A DNA stretch of 42,049 nt. Origin: Planctomycetota bacterium (GTDB lineage Bacteria; Planctomycetota; Planctomycetia; JALXBF01). The notes under the pieces are model-generated. The model saw only the letters and a program-made list of their open reading frames with translations, did no database searches and had not been told where the DNA came from. The translations under genes were made by a program, and so were the position numbers. Below are positions 1-8,415 of the stretch, in pieces (within the stretch, counting starts at the first letter, position 1; every line of letters starts with the position of its first letter). Location: assembly GCA_026991575.1 (NCBI GenBank), contig JALXBF010000152.1, forward strand, positions 1-42,049. Reading direction: 5' to 3'.

Positions 1-710
1 CAGAATCGTGGCACGGGCGTGCCTTTGCGGGGCGGTGTGGCGGTGACAGCAAGCGTCTGGAAAGCGGATCGCTTGAATGGTCGGGCTGGGAAAGCCAGGC
101 AGCTGTCACCGTCCAGTGCCATCAGGGCACGATCAGGGGGTAGCTGAATCATGGTCTTGGATCTAACGGCGGTCCAGGTAGCAGCACCCTGCCTCTAGGC
201 CGTCGACGGTCGGTGCGTTACGGGTGTTGCGCCCACTCTGGTGGTCGGCCCTCCCTGTGGGTGCTAGCGAGCCGGTAGCGGATGGCCTCAACGTGCCGGT
301 GCCGTACTTCGCGGACCGGGCGGATGGGGGCTTCACGCTTCCCACTTGCAAGGGCGATTGAATAGTGCGGCGGGTCGAAAGGATTTGCTTTGGGCCGTAC
401 CGCGGGCGGGTTCGCCCGTGCCACGGCGCTGGCCACTGCCCTGGCGCGGTGGTCCATGCCGGCGGCGGCAGGATAAGAGATTCGACTCAAGAGGCTACCG
501 TGGCCGTTGTTCCATCAGTGTCCGGCCGGGGGGGCGTAAAGTACCTCTCCCCGTTCGAGGTACGCTGCTGCTTCGGTTCGTGTCCCCCTTGCCTGCCACC
601 AGTCCACGCCGGGCACTAGCCCGACGGATGACACGACGCGACGGCCGATGCACCGCCTCGGCTGGCAGGGATGCCGCGAGAACTGAGATGCACCGTGGAA
701 CGCCGGCTGG
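1..710. other. Intergenic stretch without a recognisable gene
   Basis: No open frame here reads like a protein family that I know on either strand. The frames that stay open are rich in Arg, Pro and Gly, as expected of out-of-frame GC-rich DNA. One minus-strand stretch near 515-600 reads AAYLERGEVLYAPPAGH, which is more protein-like than its surroundings, but I could not place it. The stretch may hold the end of a decayed gene. No tRNA, tmRNA, RNase P or SRP RNA signature was seen. Confidence 0.5.
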
Positions 711-739
711 TTGACGGGAGGGGTTGGAAGTGCTAAGAT
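711..739 (+). promoter_or_regulatory. Sigma-70-like promoter TTGACG-17-TAAGAT
   Basis: The -35 box TTGACG lies at 711-716 and the -10 box TAAGAT at 734-739, with a 17-base spacer. Transcription would start near 746, ahead of an intrinsic terminator at 778-815 and the hydrolase start at 858. This is one of the closest matches to the consensus in the window. Confidence 0.65.
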
Positions 740-743
740 CGGC

Positions 744-816
744 GTTGCTTTGGGAGCACCAACCCCAGCCCCTTCTGGCCGGGCCCGGCCCACCCCCGTC
801 GGGTCCGGCTTTTTTG
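744..816 (+). ncRNA. Possible short terminated RNA or leader attenuator
   Basis: A strong promoter ends at 739 and a strong intrinsic terminator lies at 778-815, so the default transcript would be about 70 bases long. A small hairpin can form near its 5' end (TGCT at 746-749 with AGCA at 755-758). It is either an independent small RNA or an attenuated leader of the hydrolase gene that starts at 858. It matches no RNA family that I recognise. The call rests only on the promoter and terminator pair. Confidence 0.4.
778..815 (+). terminator. Intrinsic terminator in the leader of the hydrolase gene
   Basis: GCCGGGCCC at 778-786 pairs with GGGTCCGGC at 801-809 (one G-T pair) around a 14-base loop, followed directly by six T residues at 810-815. 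It stands between a promoter and the start codon at 858, so transcription of the downstream gene would need read-through or antitermination. Confidence 0.7.
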
Positions 817-857
817 CGGGTGGTCGTGGGGCACATGCCGACCAGGAGACCAATTCA

Positions 858-1922
858 ATGATCCTATGGCGTGCCGTAGCCATCGAGCTTGACGAACTTG
901 TCGCGTCGCTTGTAGCGCGTCAGTGCATCTGGCCGCGTGGCGGGCAGGTTCAGGACGACCAGCTGTTGGGCCTCGTGCCGTGGCCGCCTCCCGAGACGCT
1001 CGAGGCCTTCTACGGCCCGAGCCCCGCTCCCGTCAGTCTCACGGCGCTGAACGAACCACGCAGCGGCATCATCCCGGGGGTGCTCTACCGCGACTACTCC
1101 TTCCCGGGACAGATGGTCTCCTCCTTTGAAGAGGTGAATCGGGGAATTGTGCGCCGCTGGTATTCCCGACGGCCTGGAACCGGGCTCGTCGTGCTAATGC
1201 TGCCCGGCTTGGCCCAGTTCAACTTCTTCTGGTTTGATCGCATGGGCGAGACGCTGGCGGCTGCCGGGATCGAGGCCTGGATGATGGATGAACCGTACAA
1301 CTTCCGACGAACGCCGGCAGGAGCGCGGCCCAGCCAGTACATTGCCGGCGGGCCTCCCCGCCAACTCGTGGCAGCCTTTCGCTACGCCATCTGCGATGCC
1401 CGCGCCTTGATCGCAACGCTTCGACAGCACGCAGACCGGGTGATCGTGATAGGACAGAGCTACGGCGCGTGGCTCTCAACGATCCTTTGCCTGCTGGAGT
1501 CGGATATCTGTGTGTTTCCGGTAACGCCGATGGGTGACGTGGTGCGTTGGTACTACAGCCGCGGCAAGCTCGCGCGTTACGGCCGGCGTCGCGTAAAGCT
1601 ATCGGATCGCCGCGAACTCTGGCGGATTGCTCGACCGATCAATCCGGCCGCCTGGTCCGCACCGGCCCAGCCGGAGCGGATCCACTTTCACATCAGTCGC
1701 TACGACCGATTTCTCGATCCGCGCCTTGCCATCGATCTAGCCCACCGCTGGCACAGCCCGTACACGGAGCATCCCGACGGCCACGTTTCCATCTGGCTCG
1801 GCAAGCGGCTCAGGCAGCTGCTGCTTCGTCAGGTGCTGGAATGTTCTCGCCCGTTCCCCCCTGCGAGCGGCCAGCCCAGACCACAGCAGACCGCTGTCCA
1901 GGCAGATGCAGCGTATCGGTAG
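858..1922 (+). CDS. Alpha/beta hydrolase family protein
   Basis: The 354-residue protein has the layout of an alpha/beta hydrolase. A buried strand and loop (VVLMLPGLAQ) probably form the oxyanion region. The nucleophile elbow is G-Q-S-Y-G with Ser201, a likely acid is the Asp in SRYDRFLD, and the likely catalytic His lies in HPDGHVS near residue 298. There is no signal peptide, so it is probably cytoplasmic. The ATG at 858 was chosen because AGGAG stands about ten bases upstream and because the frame before it contains the terminator. Neighbours do not reveal the substrate. Regulation by attenuation is possible, because a promoter and an intrinsic terminator precede the gene. It converges on the radical SAM gene. 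Confidence 0.75.
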   Translation: MILWRAVAIELDELVASLVARQCIWPRGGQVQDDQLLGLVPWPPPETLEAFYGPSPAPVSLTALNEPRSGIIPGVLYRDYSFPGQMVSSFEEVNRGIVRRWYSRRPGTGLVVLMLPGLAQFNFFWFDRMGETLAAAGIEAWMMDEPYNFRRTPAGARPSQYIAGGPPRQLVAAFRYAICDARALIATLRQHADRVIVIGQSYGAWLSTILCLLESDICVFPVTPMGDVVRWYYSRGKLARYGRRRVKLSDRRELWRIARPINPAAWSAPAQPERIHFHISRYDRFLDPRLAIDLAHRWHSPYTEHPDGHVSIWLGKRLRQLLLRQVLECSRPFPPASGQPRPQQTAVQADAAYR

Positions 1923-2159
1923 CGCAGACTGGCGGTGGCAGAGCCGATCCGGACACCGTTAATTGGCGGTGCCGCCCCACAACTTGCCCCCGTCCGTACC
2001 GCTATCGTCCAGATCGGGCAACAGCTTTGTATGCTCGTTTGTGCCGATCGGCCACTTCGCACGCGATCGGGATGATCATGCGCGGGAGCCATTTGCCGCC
2101 GATTACGCCTTCCGCGGCGTGTTCGTCCACCGGTCCCACGTCGTGATCGGCTGGATCGA

Positions 2160-3953
2160 TCAACACGCGTGCGGAGCAAGCACCGTGAGCTGTGGCGGGC
2201 TTGCCGGTACCAGGCGGAACTTTGGTTTCGGCGGTTCGCTGTACTTCTCGATCGGCCCGTGCCACAGATCCCACAGCCAATCACGCGCTGCGATCGCAGA
2301 GCGGACCAGGGCAGCAAGACCGTAGACCTGGTACACCATCTTCTCGTAGTAGCACTTGTCCCAGACACGAATGGCCGTTCGGATCAGGTTCAGCGGGTTG
2401 TAGAAAGTCGCGTACGCGGCAAACAGGTTCAGCTGCTTGCGCAGCGGTGATCTCTCTCCCGTAGCAATGCATCGGTTGCCGTCGTACATGTAGTCCTGGA
2501 CCGGCTTGCCATTGACCGAGCGGAACACAACACCGCTGCGGAACACGTCCTCGTAGCTCTTGCTGCCGACGCTGGGGATGAGAATCGTGATCTGGGCCGA
2601 TGCGGCCCCGACCTTACGGAGAAAATTCACCTGGTTGACGATGCCATAGAGGCTACCGCGCGTGTAAAGCGGTTGGCCATCGTGGTGCATCATCATCGCC
2701 ATGGGCGCAATGCCAAGGCGGTTCATCTCGCGGAACAGTTCCACCGTCTTTTCCGGACTCTGTCCTTTCTTGACCAGTTCGGCCGTCATGTCCTCGATGC
2801 CAAACCAGATAGCTCTCAGGCCTGCGTCGCGTGCTAGCGGTAGCAGATCGCGGTTCTTGTAGACGTCGAACTCGGTTGCCTCCGTCCCGAACCAGATTGC
2901 GTCGCGAAACCGGCGCCGGCCCACTCGGCCTCGAGCCATTGCCGTGAAGATCTCTTCGACAGCCATCCGGTTGTTGAAGAAGTTGTCGTCCGTGCCGAAG
3001 AAGGTCTCCAACCCGGTACGCTCAGCGATCACTCGGATCTCATCCACCAGCCTTTCCGGGCTCTTATACCGGAACGTGTACTGGTTGTAGGCGGGAATGG
3101 GGCAATAGGGACAGCGGAACTTGCAGCCGTGTGTGGTGACCAGCGCAACGAAGCGGCCGAACCGACGGAGTCGATCGAGCGGAATTGGCTTGCGGGCAAG
3201 ACCCGTCCCCTTGTGCGGTCGTTCCAACAGTGCGAGGCCAATGATCGGATGGGGATGTTCATCCAGGTCCTGCACCAGGCGTTGGACACCCGTGTCGTAC
3301 AGGAACTCAGGAGGCTGGCGATCGTCCGGCGGGTAGACCAGGCCGGGGATATCGTTAAGCAGCCCGGCGGCCCGGACCCGGCGGAATGCCTCCAGCATCG
3401 TCTCGCCGGCGGCCCGATGTGCCAGGATCCGCTCAATGAGCTGCAACAACACGAATTCCTCGCCCGTAACGACGACGTCTGCCCCGTAGCGGCCGCAGGG
3501 GCCGAGTCCGAACAGATCCCACGGCTCGTAGATCGCCTTCGGCCCACCTGCGATGATCAGCGGCCGCTCACTACCGAGCTGCCAGGCGTCGATGATCAGC
3601 CGATACGCCTCGGCGCTGTGGATCTGCATGGAGGAGACCAACAGCATCTGGGGCCGCTCACCGTCCAGCAGCGCCCGCGACGGGCGGAAGTTCGGCGTCC
3701 ACTCACCCAGCACCACTCGGATCTTCTCGAACCCTGCCGCCCACAGAGCTGCCGCCACGGCGCGCGGCCCAGCCGGAATCAGCATCCGATCCGTGAAGAG
3801 AAACGGGCCGATGCGCGTGCGCCAATCAAACGCGTAGGCGACGACAACAGGGATGTCTGTTGGACGGTAGAGGCGGCGAATCCTCCGCTCGAGCTCGCGG
3901 TATTCGCCAGGCTTTGTGTACACGTCCCCCGCTGGACGTCGGCGCAACTGCAT
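2160..3953 (-). CDS. B12-binding-domain radical SAM protein
   Basis: This 597-residue protein has an N-terminal half that resembles a cobalamin-binding Rossmann domain (a segment near residues 95-130 reading QMLLVSSMQIHSAEAYRL, followed by IIAGGPKA), but the classical DxHxxG motif is not obvious. A radical SAM core follows, with Cys277, Cys281 and Cys284 in the CxxxCxxC arrangement that binds the 4Fe-4S cluster and S-adenosylmethionine. The C-terminal 150 residues are family-specific. Members of this superfamily perform methylations, ring contractions or other radical chemistry, often on lipids or antibiotics. The substrate cannot be read from the sequence. The start is well supported: GGGAGGTGG precedes the ATG. 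It stands alone on the minus strand, so no operon partner helps. It is not an anSME, because the extra SPASM cysteines are absent. Confidence 0.85.
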   Translation of the reverse strand: MQLRRRPAGDVYTKPGEYRELERRIRRLYRPTDIPVVVAYAFDWRTRIGPFLFTDRMLIPAGPRAVAAALWAAGFEKIRVVLGEWTPNFRPSRALLDGERPQMLLVSSMQIHSAEAYRLIIDAWQLGSERPLIIAGGPKAIYEPWDLFGLGPCGRYGADVVVTGEEFVLLQLIERILAHRAAGETMLEAFRRVRAAGLLNDIPGLVYPPDDRQPPEFLYDTGVQRLVQDLDEHPHPIIGLALLERPHKGTGLARKPIPLDRLRRFGRFVALVTTHGCKFRCPYCPIPAYNQYTFRYKSPERLVDEIRVIAERTGLETFFGTDDNFFNNRMAVEEIFTAMARGRVGRRRFRDAIWFGTEATEFDVYKNRDLLPLARDAGLRAIWFGIEDMTAELVKKGQSPEKTVELFREMNRLGIAPMAMMMHHDGQPLYTRGSLYGIVNQVNFLRKVGAASAQITILIPSVGSKSYEDVFRSGVVFRSVNGKPVQDYMYDGNRCIATGERSPLRKQLNLFAAYATFYNPLNLIRTAIRVWDKCYYEKMVYQVYGLAALVRSAIAARDWLWDLWHGPIEKYSEPPKPKFRLVPASPPQLTVLAPHAC

Positions 3954-4303
3954 GCTCCACCTCCCGAATTGGCAAATCGGTGGTCAACGCGTTAGTGCGC
4001 CCGTTGGTACGTCTAGGCCGGTGCGACGATGCCTTCCGTTGCATCCGGCCAGTGCCGCTGCGGTGGTGGATCCGTGTGGCGTGCTCACCGGGATATTAAC
4101 GCCACTAGCATAGCAGTCTTCCGCAACACTGTCCACACCCCATGCGAGCAGCCCCGCCGTCAGCACTGCTGCGGCCACCAGCCCGCCACACGGGTGCGCG
4201 GCACGAAAAGTCGGCTACAATCGCTCGAACGCGCCCCTAGCCGTGGATAGGGCCGGGTGTCCGTTCAACCACATTCCTTTCCTGGCAAGAAACAGGCGGT
4301 GTG
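3954..4303. promoter_or_regulatory. Divergent intergenic region with promoters for both flanking genes
   Basis: For the minus-strand radical SAM gene, -35 TGGACA (4130-4135) and -10 TATGCT (4107-4112) are 17 bases apart when read on the minus strand, giving a leader of roughly 145 bases. For the plus-strand DUF2339 gene, TACAAT at 4216-4221 is a good -10 box, though its -35 is weak. I looked for a cobalamin riboswitch in the minus-strand leader because of the B12-binding product and did not see its core. Confidence 0.55.
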
Positions 4304-6166
4304 ATGAGCTTCGAGGAATTGCTCCTGCTGTTGCTGTTCCTGTCCGGTTTGCTCGTCGCTCTGCTTGGCCCGGCAGCACTGATTCTTGCTGTGTGGACGC
4401 TGGTACGTGTGCGCCGCATCGAGCGGCAGCTTGCCCGCCTCGAAGCGGAACGTGTACCGCAAACAGGACAGCCTGTCCGGTCGGTCGCCGAATCAGGCCA
4501 GCCGCCTCAGCGTCTGGGCTGGTTCCGCCGGCGCTTACCGAAGCTGGGTTCCCTGCTGAACGTTTCCGAGCGCTACATCGGCCAGCGCATCTTGCCCTGG
4601 ATCGCTGTGCTCGCCCTACTCGTCGGCATTGCCTACTTGCTGCGACAAGCCATTCGGCTCGGGCTGCTCGGTCCCTTCGGCCAGTTTGCCATGGCCGTGG
4701 TCTTGGGAACGGCTCTATGGATCGCCGGCTGCATCGATCGGTGGCGCGGCCGCCGCCTGCGCGCTCAGTTTGTGCTGGCCGCCGGAGCTGTTGTCCTGTA
4801 CGTGGCCCTCTATGCGGGTTGCGGCTATTACCGGTTCTACCCAGTTCCTGTTGGGCTAGCGGCACTGACGGCCCTCTGGGCCCTCGCCCTGGCTCTAGCG
4901 GCGCTGATGAACAGCAGCTCCATGGCGTACCTGGCCACCGTCGGAGCGTTGCTCGTTCCGGTCCTGTTCCGATCGCCTGTTGACCAGTACAGCCTCTTCT
5001 TCTCGTACCTCGGTGTGATCGAAGCCGTGGTGGTCTTCACGGCAGTGTTTCGCCGCTGGCCGGGCCTGACAGTACTGGCCTTGGTCGGCGGCCATGTGGA
5101 CTACTGGTTGTGGCACACGGCGAACTACCATCCGGCAAAGGCCGGGGCGGTTCTTGTGTTGCACACCTTTCTGCTTTTCCTTTTCGCAGTGCGCAGTCTC
5201 GCCGGCGGTGTGGTCTGGTCCAGTCTGTTTGACGCCGAAGAGTATCCGCGTGCCGCCCTGGCGGTGGCTTTTTACTGCCTGGCAGTGCAAGATGCCATTG
5301 AGCCAACCGCTCTCCAGACAGCGGCGGTGTTAGTGCCGGGCTGCCTCTATGCTGGGGCCGGTTGGCTTGCGGCGCGGCTTCGCCCGAGATCGCCCGTACC
5401 CGCGGCGTGGCTGCCCGTCGTCCTCGGCTCGCTTGCCTGGGCGTGGGCGTTGCTGGCTCAAGCGCCCTGGCTTGCGCTGGGCTGGGCCGTTGTTGGTGCA
5501 ACCTCCTGGTGGCTCGGGGTAACTATCAGCGTTGGGCTGCTGCAGGCACTCGGCATCGGCTTCGCCGGAGCCGCCATCGTACGCCTCTTCGCAGTTGATA
5601 TCCACGCATCCCGGCCCTGGCCATACTGGCCACTGGTTCATCCCATCGATGCGGCCGGTTGGGCAGTGCCGGTTGTCTTGCTGGTGGGGGCGATCGCAGT
5701 CCGGCCGACCGTGGCCGAGCGCTCCCGGTACCAGCGGTTCCTGAATGGGCTTCTGGTTGCAATGGCGCTAGCGGCGCTGTGGGCGGGGTTGACAGCGGAG
5801 CTGCGCCGGTTTTTCTTCCGTTGGGCAGAGATGGCCGGCCGGGAAGACATCGAAGCCATTCATTGGGCCGCACAGGTCGCCACCTCGTCGCTGTGGGCCG
5901 CTTTCGCGACCGGCATGCTCTGGTCCGGATGGCGCTATCGCTCAGGCTCGCTTCGCTGGGCTGCGCTGGCACTGTATGCTGTGACGACAACGAAGGTATT
6001 CGTGTGGGACATGGCAGCGGTGGGGGAGCTGTACCGTGCGATGGCCGCCTTGGCTCTAGCCGCCCTGGTCGGGTGGGCGGCCTGGCGCTACCACATGCTG
6101 AGCAAGGGGTCCGCTCATCTGGACGCACCACGTACGGTGGAGGCTGCAAGAGCAGGTAATGGCTAG
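4304..6166 (+). CDS. DUF2339 polytopic membrane protein
   Basis: The 620-residue protein begins with a membrane helix, then has a short charged and coiled segment (RVRRIERQLARLEAER), and continues with many hydrophobic helices typical of DUF2339. The ERYIGQRILPWIAVLALLVG segment is the hallmark region near residue 90. The biochemical role of DUF2339 is unknown. Its gene is followed by a DUF3999 gene whose ATG overlaps its end by eight bases, and this pairing is found in other bacteria, so the two probably act together in the inner membrane. The start was taken at the ATG at 4304; a GTG three bases earlier is an equal alternative. A TACAAT -10 box lies about 85 bases upstream. Confidence 0.85.
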   Translation: MSFEELLLLLLFLSGLLVALLGPAALILAVWTLVRVRRIERQLARLEAERVPQTGQPVRSVAESGQPPQRLGWFRRRLPKLGSLLNVSERYIGQRILPWIAVLALLVGIAYLLRQAIRLGLLGPFGQFAMAVVLGTALWIAGCIDRWRGRRLRAQFVLAAGAVVLYVALYAGCGYYRFYPVPVGLAALTALWALALALAALMNSSSMAYLATVGALLVPVLFRSPVDQYSLFFSYLGVIEAVVVFTAVFRRWPGLTVLALVGGHVDYWLWHTANYHPAKAGAVLVLHTFLLFLFAVRSLAGGVVWSSLFDAEEYPRAALAVAFYCLAVQDAIEPTALQTAAVLVPGCLYAGAGWLAARLRPRSPVPAAWLPVVLGSLAWAWALLAQAPWLALGWAVVGATSWWLGVTISVGLLQALGIGFAGAAIVRLFAVDIHASRPWPYWPLVHPIDAAGWAVPVVLLVGAIAVRPTVAERSRYQRFLNGLLVAMALAALWAGLTAELRRFFFRWAEMAGREDIEAIHWAAQVATSSLWAAFATGMLWSGWRYRSGSLRWAALALYAVTTTKVFVWDMAAVGELYRAMAALALAALVGWAAWRYHMLSKGSAHLDAPRTVEAARAGNG

Positions 6167-7496
6167 GCAATTGTTCCATCGCGCAGTCGCTTGGCTGGCA
6201 CTGGCCGCCGCGCTGCTGGTTACGACCGGTGGCGCCGAACCGACCGCGCAACAGGCAAGCCCGCCGGCGGAGGCGCTATCCCGCTGGCGCTATGTGAAGC
6301 AGATTCACGTGCCGGCGGGCGCGAGTAGGTACGTGGCCTTTCTGGTCGACGAAGAGCTCTTCACTCATGCCCGCCCTGACCTGGGTGACCTCCGGATTTT
6401 TGCGGCCTCAGGTCGCGAGGTCCCCTACGCCTTGCGCGTGCTCCGAGAACGTAGGGACGTCATGCGGCTGCTCGGCGAAATCGTCAACCGAGGAACGACC
6501 GAAGAGGGTGCGCGTCGCGTGGATGTGCGTTTGTCTGATCCGGCCACGGTCCACAGCGAGCTTGCACTGGACCTTGGCGGTGGCACGTTTCGCCGCCGCG
6601 TGATCGTCTCCGGCAGCGATGACGGTACCGACTGGGTCAAACTGGCCGAAAGCTGGGTTTACCAGATACCCGACATAGGATTCACGCGGCTGACCGTGCG
6701 GTACCCACGTAGTACTTTTCGTTGGCTACGGGTTGAAGTCCATCCGGACCCGATTTTCGACAAAGAACCGCCTCCGATCCGGGGTGTCGCCGTGCGCTAT
6801 CGCCGGGAAGTACCGGGGCGCTATGTGGTCTACCGTGCGGAAGTGAGCGATCGGCAGCCGACCCGAGCGGAGGGGCAATTCGCCTCGGCCTGGGTGGTGC
6901 GTCTGAAAGGTAGGAACATCCCCGTCAACGGTGTGGAACTGGATGCGGCGGATCGTGACTTTGTGCGCGACGTGATCGTCTACGGCTCCAATGATCCTGA
7001 GCTGACTGACGGTTGGAAAACGTTGGCTTCCAGTCGGTGGCGACGGAAGCTCACACAGAAGCCTGCACCGCTACGAATCAGTTTGGGAGAAACCCGGTTG
7101 GCGTTGCTGCGCGTCGTCATCATCGACCATCGAAACCCGCCGTTGACGCTGACGAGGGTTCAAGTGCACGGCCCGGCCCACCAAGTCGTGATGCCGGCGG
7201 CAGATGTTGAACCGTCGATGCGGGTGTTCTTTGGCAATGCCTCGGCCCTGCCTCCCCGCTACGACTTCGCGTTTAATCTGCCCGACCGCCTTGATCCGCC
7301 TCCTCGTCACGCGAAGCTCGGGCCCCTCCAGCCCAACCCAACGTACACCCCCCCGCTGACCGAACTGCCCGAGCGCTATCCGTGGCTGCCCTATGCGGTG
7401 TTGGCCCTGCCCACCGTCGTGCTGCTCACCACGCTTATCGACACCGTGCGCCGATTGCTGGCTGCCGAACGCCGTAGAGCCCACGATAGAGAATGA
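6159..7496 (+). CDS. DUF3999 family exported membrane-anchored protein
   Basis: The 445-residue product has an N-terminal signal peptide (hydrophobic core ending near residue 25), a long beta-rich extracytoplasmic part, and one C-terminal membrane helix (PYAVLALPTVVLLTTLI) followed by a positively charged tail that would lie in the cytoplasm. Repeated phrases such as VIVSGSDDGTDWVKL and VIVYGSNDPELTDGWKTL suggest two discoidin-like beta sandwiches. The family has no known function, but it is commonly encoded next to DUF2339. The start codon lies inside the last codons of the DUF2339 gene, which implies translational coupling and a joint complex. Confidence 0.8.
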   Translation: MARQLFHRAVAWLALAAALLVTTGGAEPTAQQASPPAEALSRWRYVKQIHVPAGASRYVAFLVDEELFTHARPDLGDLRIFAASGREVPYALRVLRERRDVMRLLGEIVNRGTTEEGARRVDVRLSDPATVHSELALDLGGGTFRRRVIVSGSDDGTDWVKLAESWVYQIPDIGFTRLTVRYPRSTFRWLRVEVHPDPIFDKEPPPIRGVAVRYRREVPGRYVVYRAEVSDRQPTRAEGQFASAWVVRLKGRNIPVNGVELDAADRDFVRDVIVYGSNDPELTDGWKTLASSRWRRKLTQKPAPLRISLGETRLALLRVVIIDHRNPPLTLTRVQVHGPAHQVVMPAADVEPSMRVFFGNASALPPRYDFAFNLPDRLDPPPRHAKLGPLQPNPTYTPPLTELPERYPWLPYAVLALPTVVLLTTLIDTVRRLLAAERRRAHDRE

Positions 7497-7761
7497 CGCA
7501 ACCGCGGCCACTACGTGGTTTCCCGGCTAGACCGCCGCAGATTCCGGGGCTTGCCTTTCGTGTGTCCCGTGGTGATGCTTGCCCATCCTCACGCGTTTGT
7601 GTTTCGCTGTCGTCATCACTGCCAAGGGGCTGTTTCGGTGGGCAGGATCGGAAACGAAATGTACCCGAGGGGACATTCACGGTAGCAGCCCCCGTTGGTG
7701 GCGGGCCGATAGGACGCCCGTGTTAGGGGGGCCTGGCCAAAGACCTGCCTCCTTTCGTAAT

Positions 7762-8330
7762 CGCCCCCTTCGCCCGGAACCGTCACCGTGGCACCGCAAT
7801 ACGGCGGTACCGCTAGCTGCAGTGCGAAGCTGCCGTTTTCTGCCCGCCAGCCGAGATGGATCGGCCTACGGACGCTGCGGGACTCGGCTTCGATCCACTC
7901 GATCCGCGCACCGGGCGCCGGGACAACGCAGAAGTGCTGCCATCCTGGGCTGGGCGGATCCGGGTTCAGTCCAACCAACGTTCCCGGAACCCATTGGGGC
8001 ACCGAGCCGAATGCCCGGTGTGGTTGAATGGGTTTATGCGCGGACTCCGGATACCGCGCCTGGCGAGGTAACCGTTCCACTGTTCCCAGATGGTCGTTGC
8101 ATCTCGGGCAAGCATGGGGAACCAGGAGGGGGATGATGCCGCATGAGTGGCCACGAGGCCGGTTGATGTGTGCCTCGCCGGATCAATTCCAGCATCAGTC
8201 GATGAGTCGTCTGGCCCCCAGTGGACAGCCGGCCGCCGTGGCGCTCGATTGCGACCAGGAGGTGCTGGACGGCGTTCGGCTCAAGCACCGCGGGCAGCAG
8301 CTTGAACCGGAGCGCTAGGCATTGCCGGCC
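7762..8330 (-). pseudogene. Decayed C-terminal fragment of a GH78 alpha-L-rhamnosidase
   Basis: Three consecutive pieces in three different minus-strand frames read as one GH78 protein. Piece one (about 8315-8141) contains HGGRLSTG and a helix LMLELIRRGTH. Piece two (about 8133-8017) contains SWFPMLARDATTIWEQWNGY and ends FNH, matching the conserved SWxxMxxxGATTIWExW and NSFNH blocks. Piece three (about 8014-7765) continues with AFGSV, NPDPPSPGW and the C-terminal beta domain (GSFALQLAVPPYCGATVTVP). The N-terminal several hundred residues are absent, because the intact LptD-like gene ends at 8416. At least two frameshifts and the truncation make it non-functional. The family assignment rests on recalled motifs. 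The rest of the gap, 7497-7760 and 8331-8415, shows nothing further. Confidence 0.75.
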
Positions 8331-8415
8331 TGCGTGTGCCCCTTCAGTGCGCGAGGCCGTGACGCCTGGAGCGGTCACCAGGGCCCAAGCTGTGCGGCCC
8401 GGCAAACGGGCTAGC

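Noticed and set aside
3954-4106. Possible cobalamin riboswitch before the B12-binding radical SAM gene
   Set aside because: The conserved B12-box and core were not found in this leader.
7497-7760. Hairpin near 7660-7680 (ATGTACCC with GGGGACAT)
   Set aside because: It has a mismatch and no following T run, so it is not a convincing terminator, and no RNA family fits.
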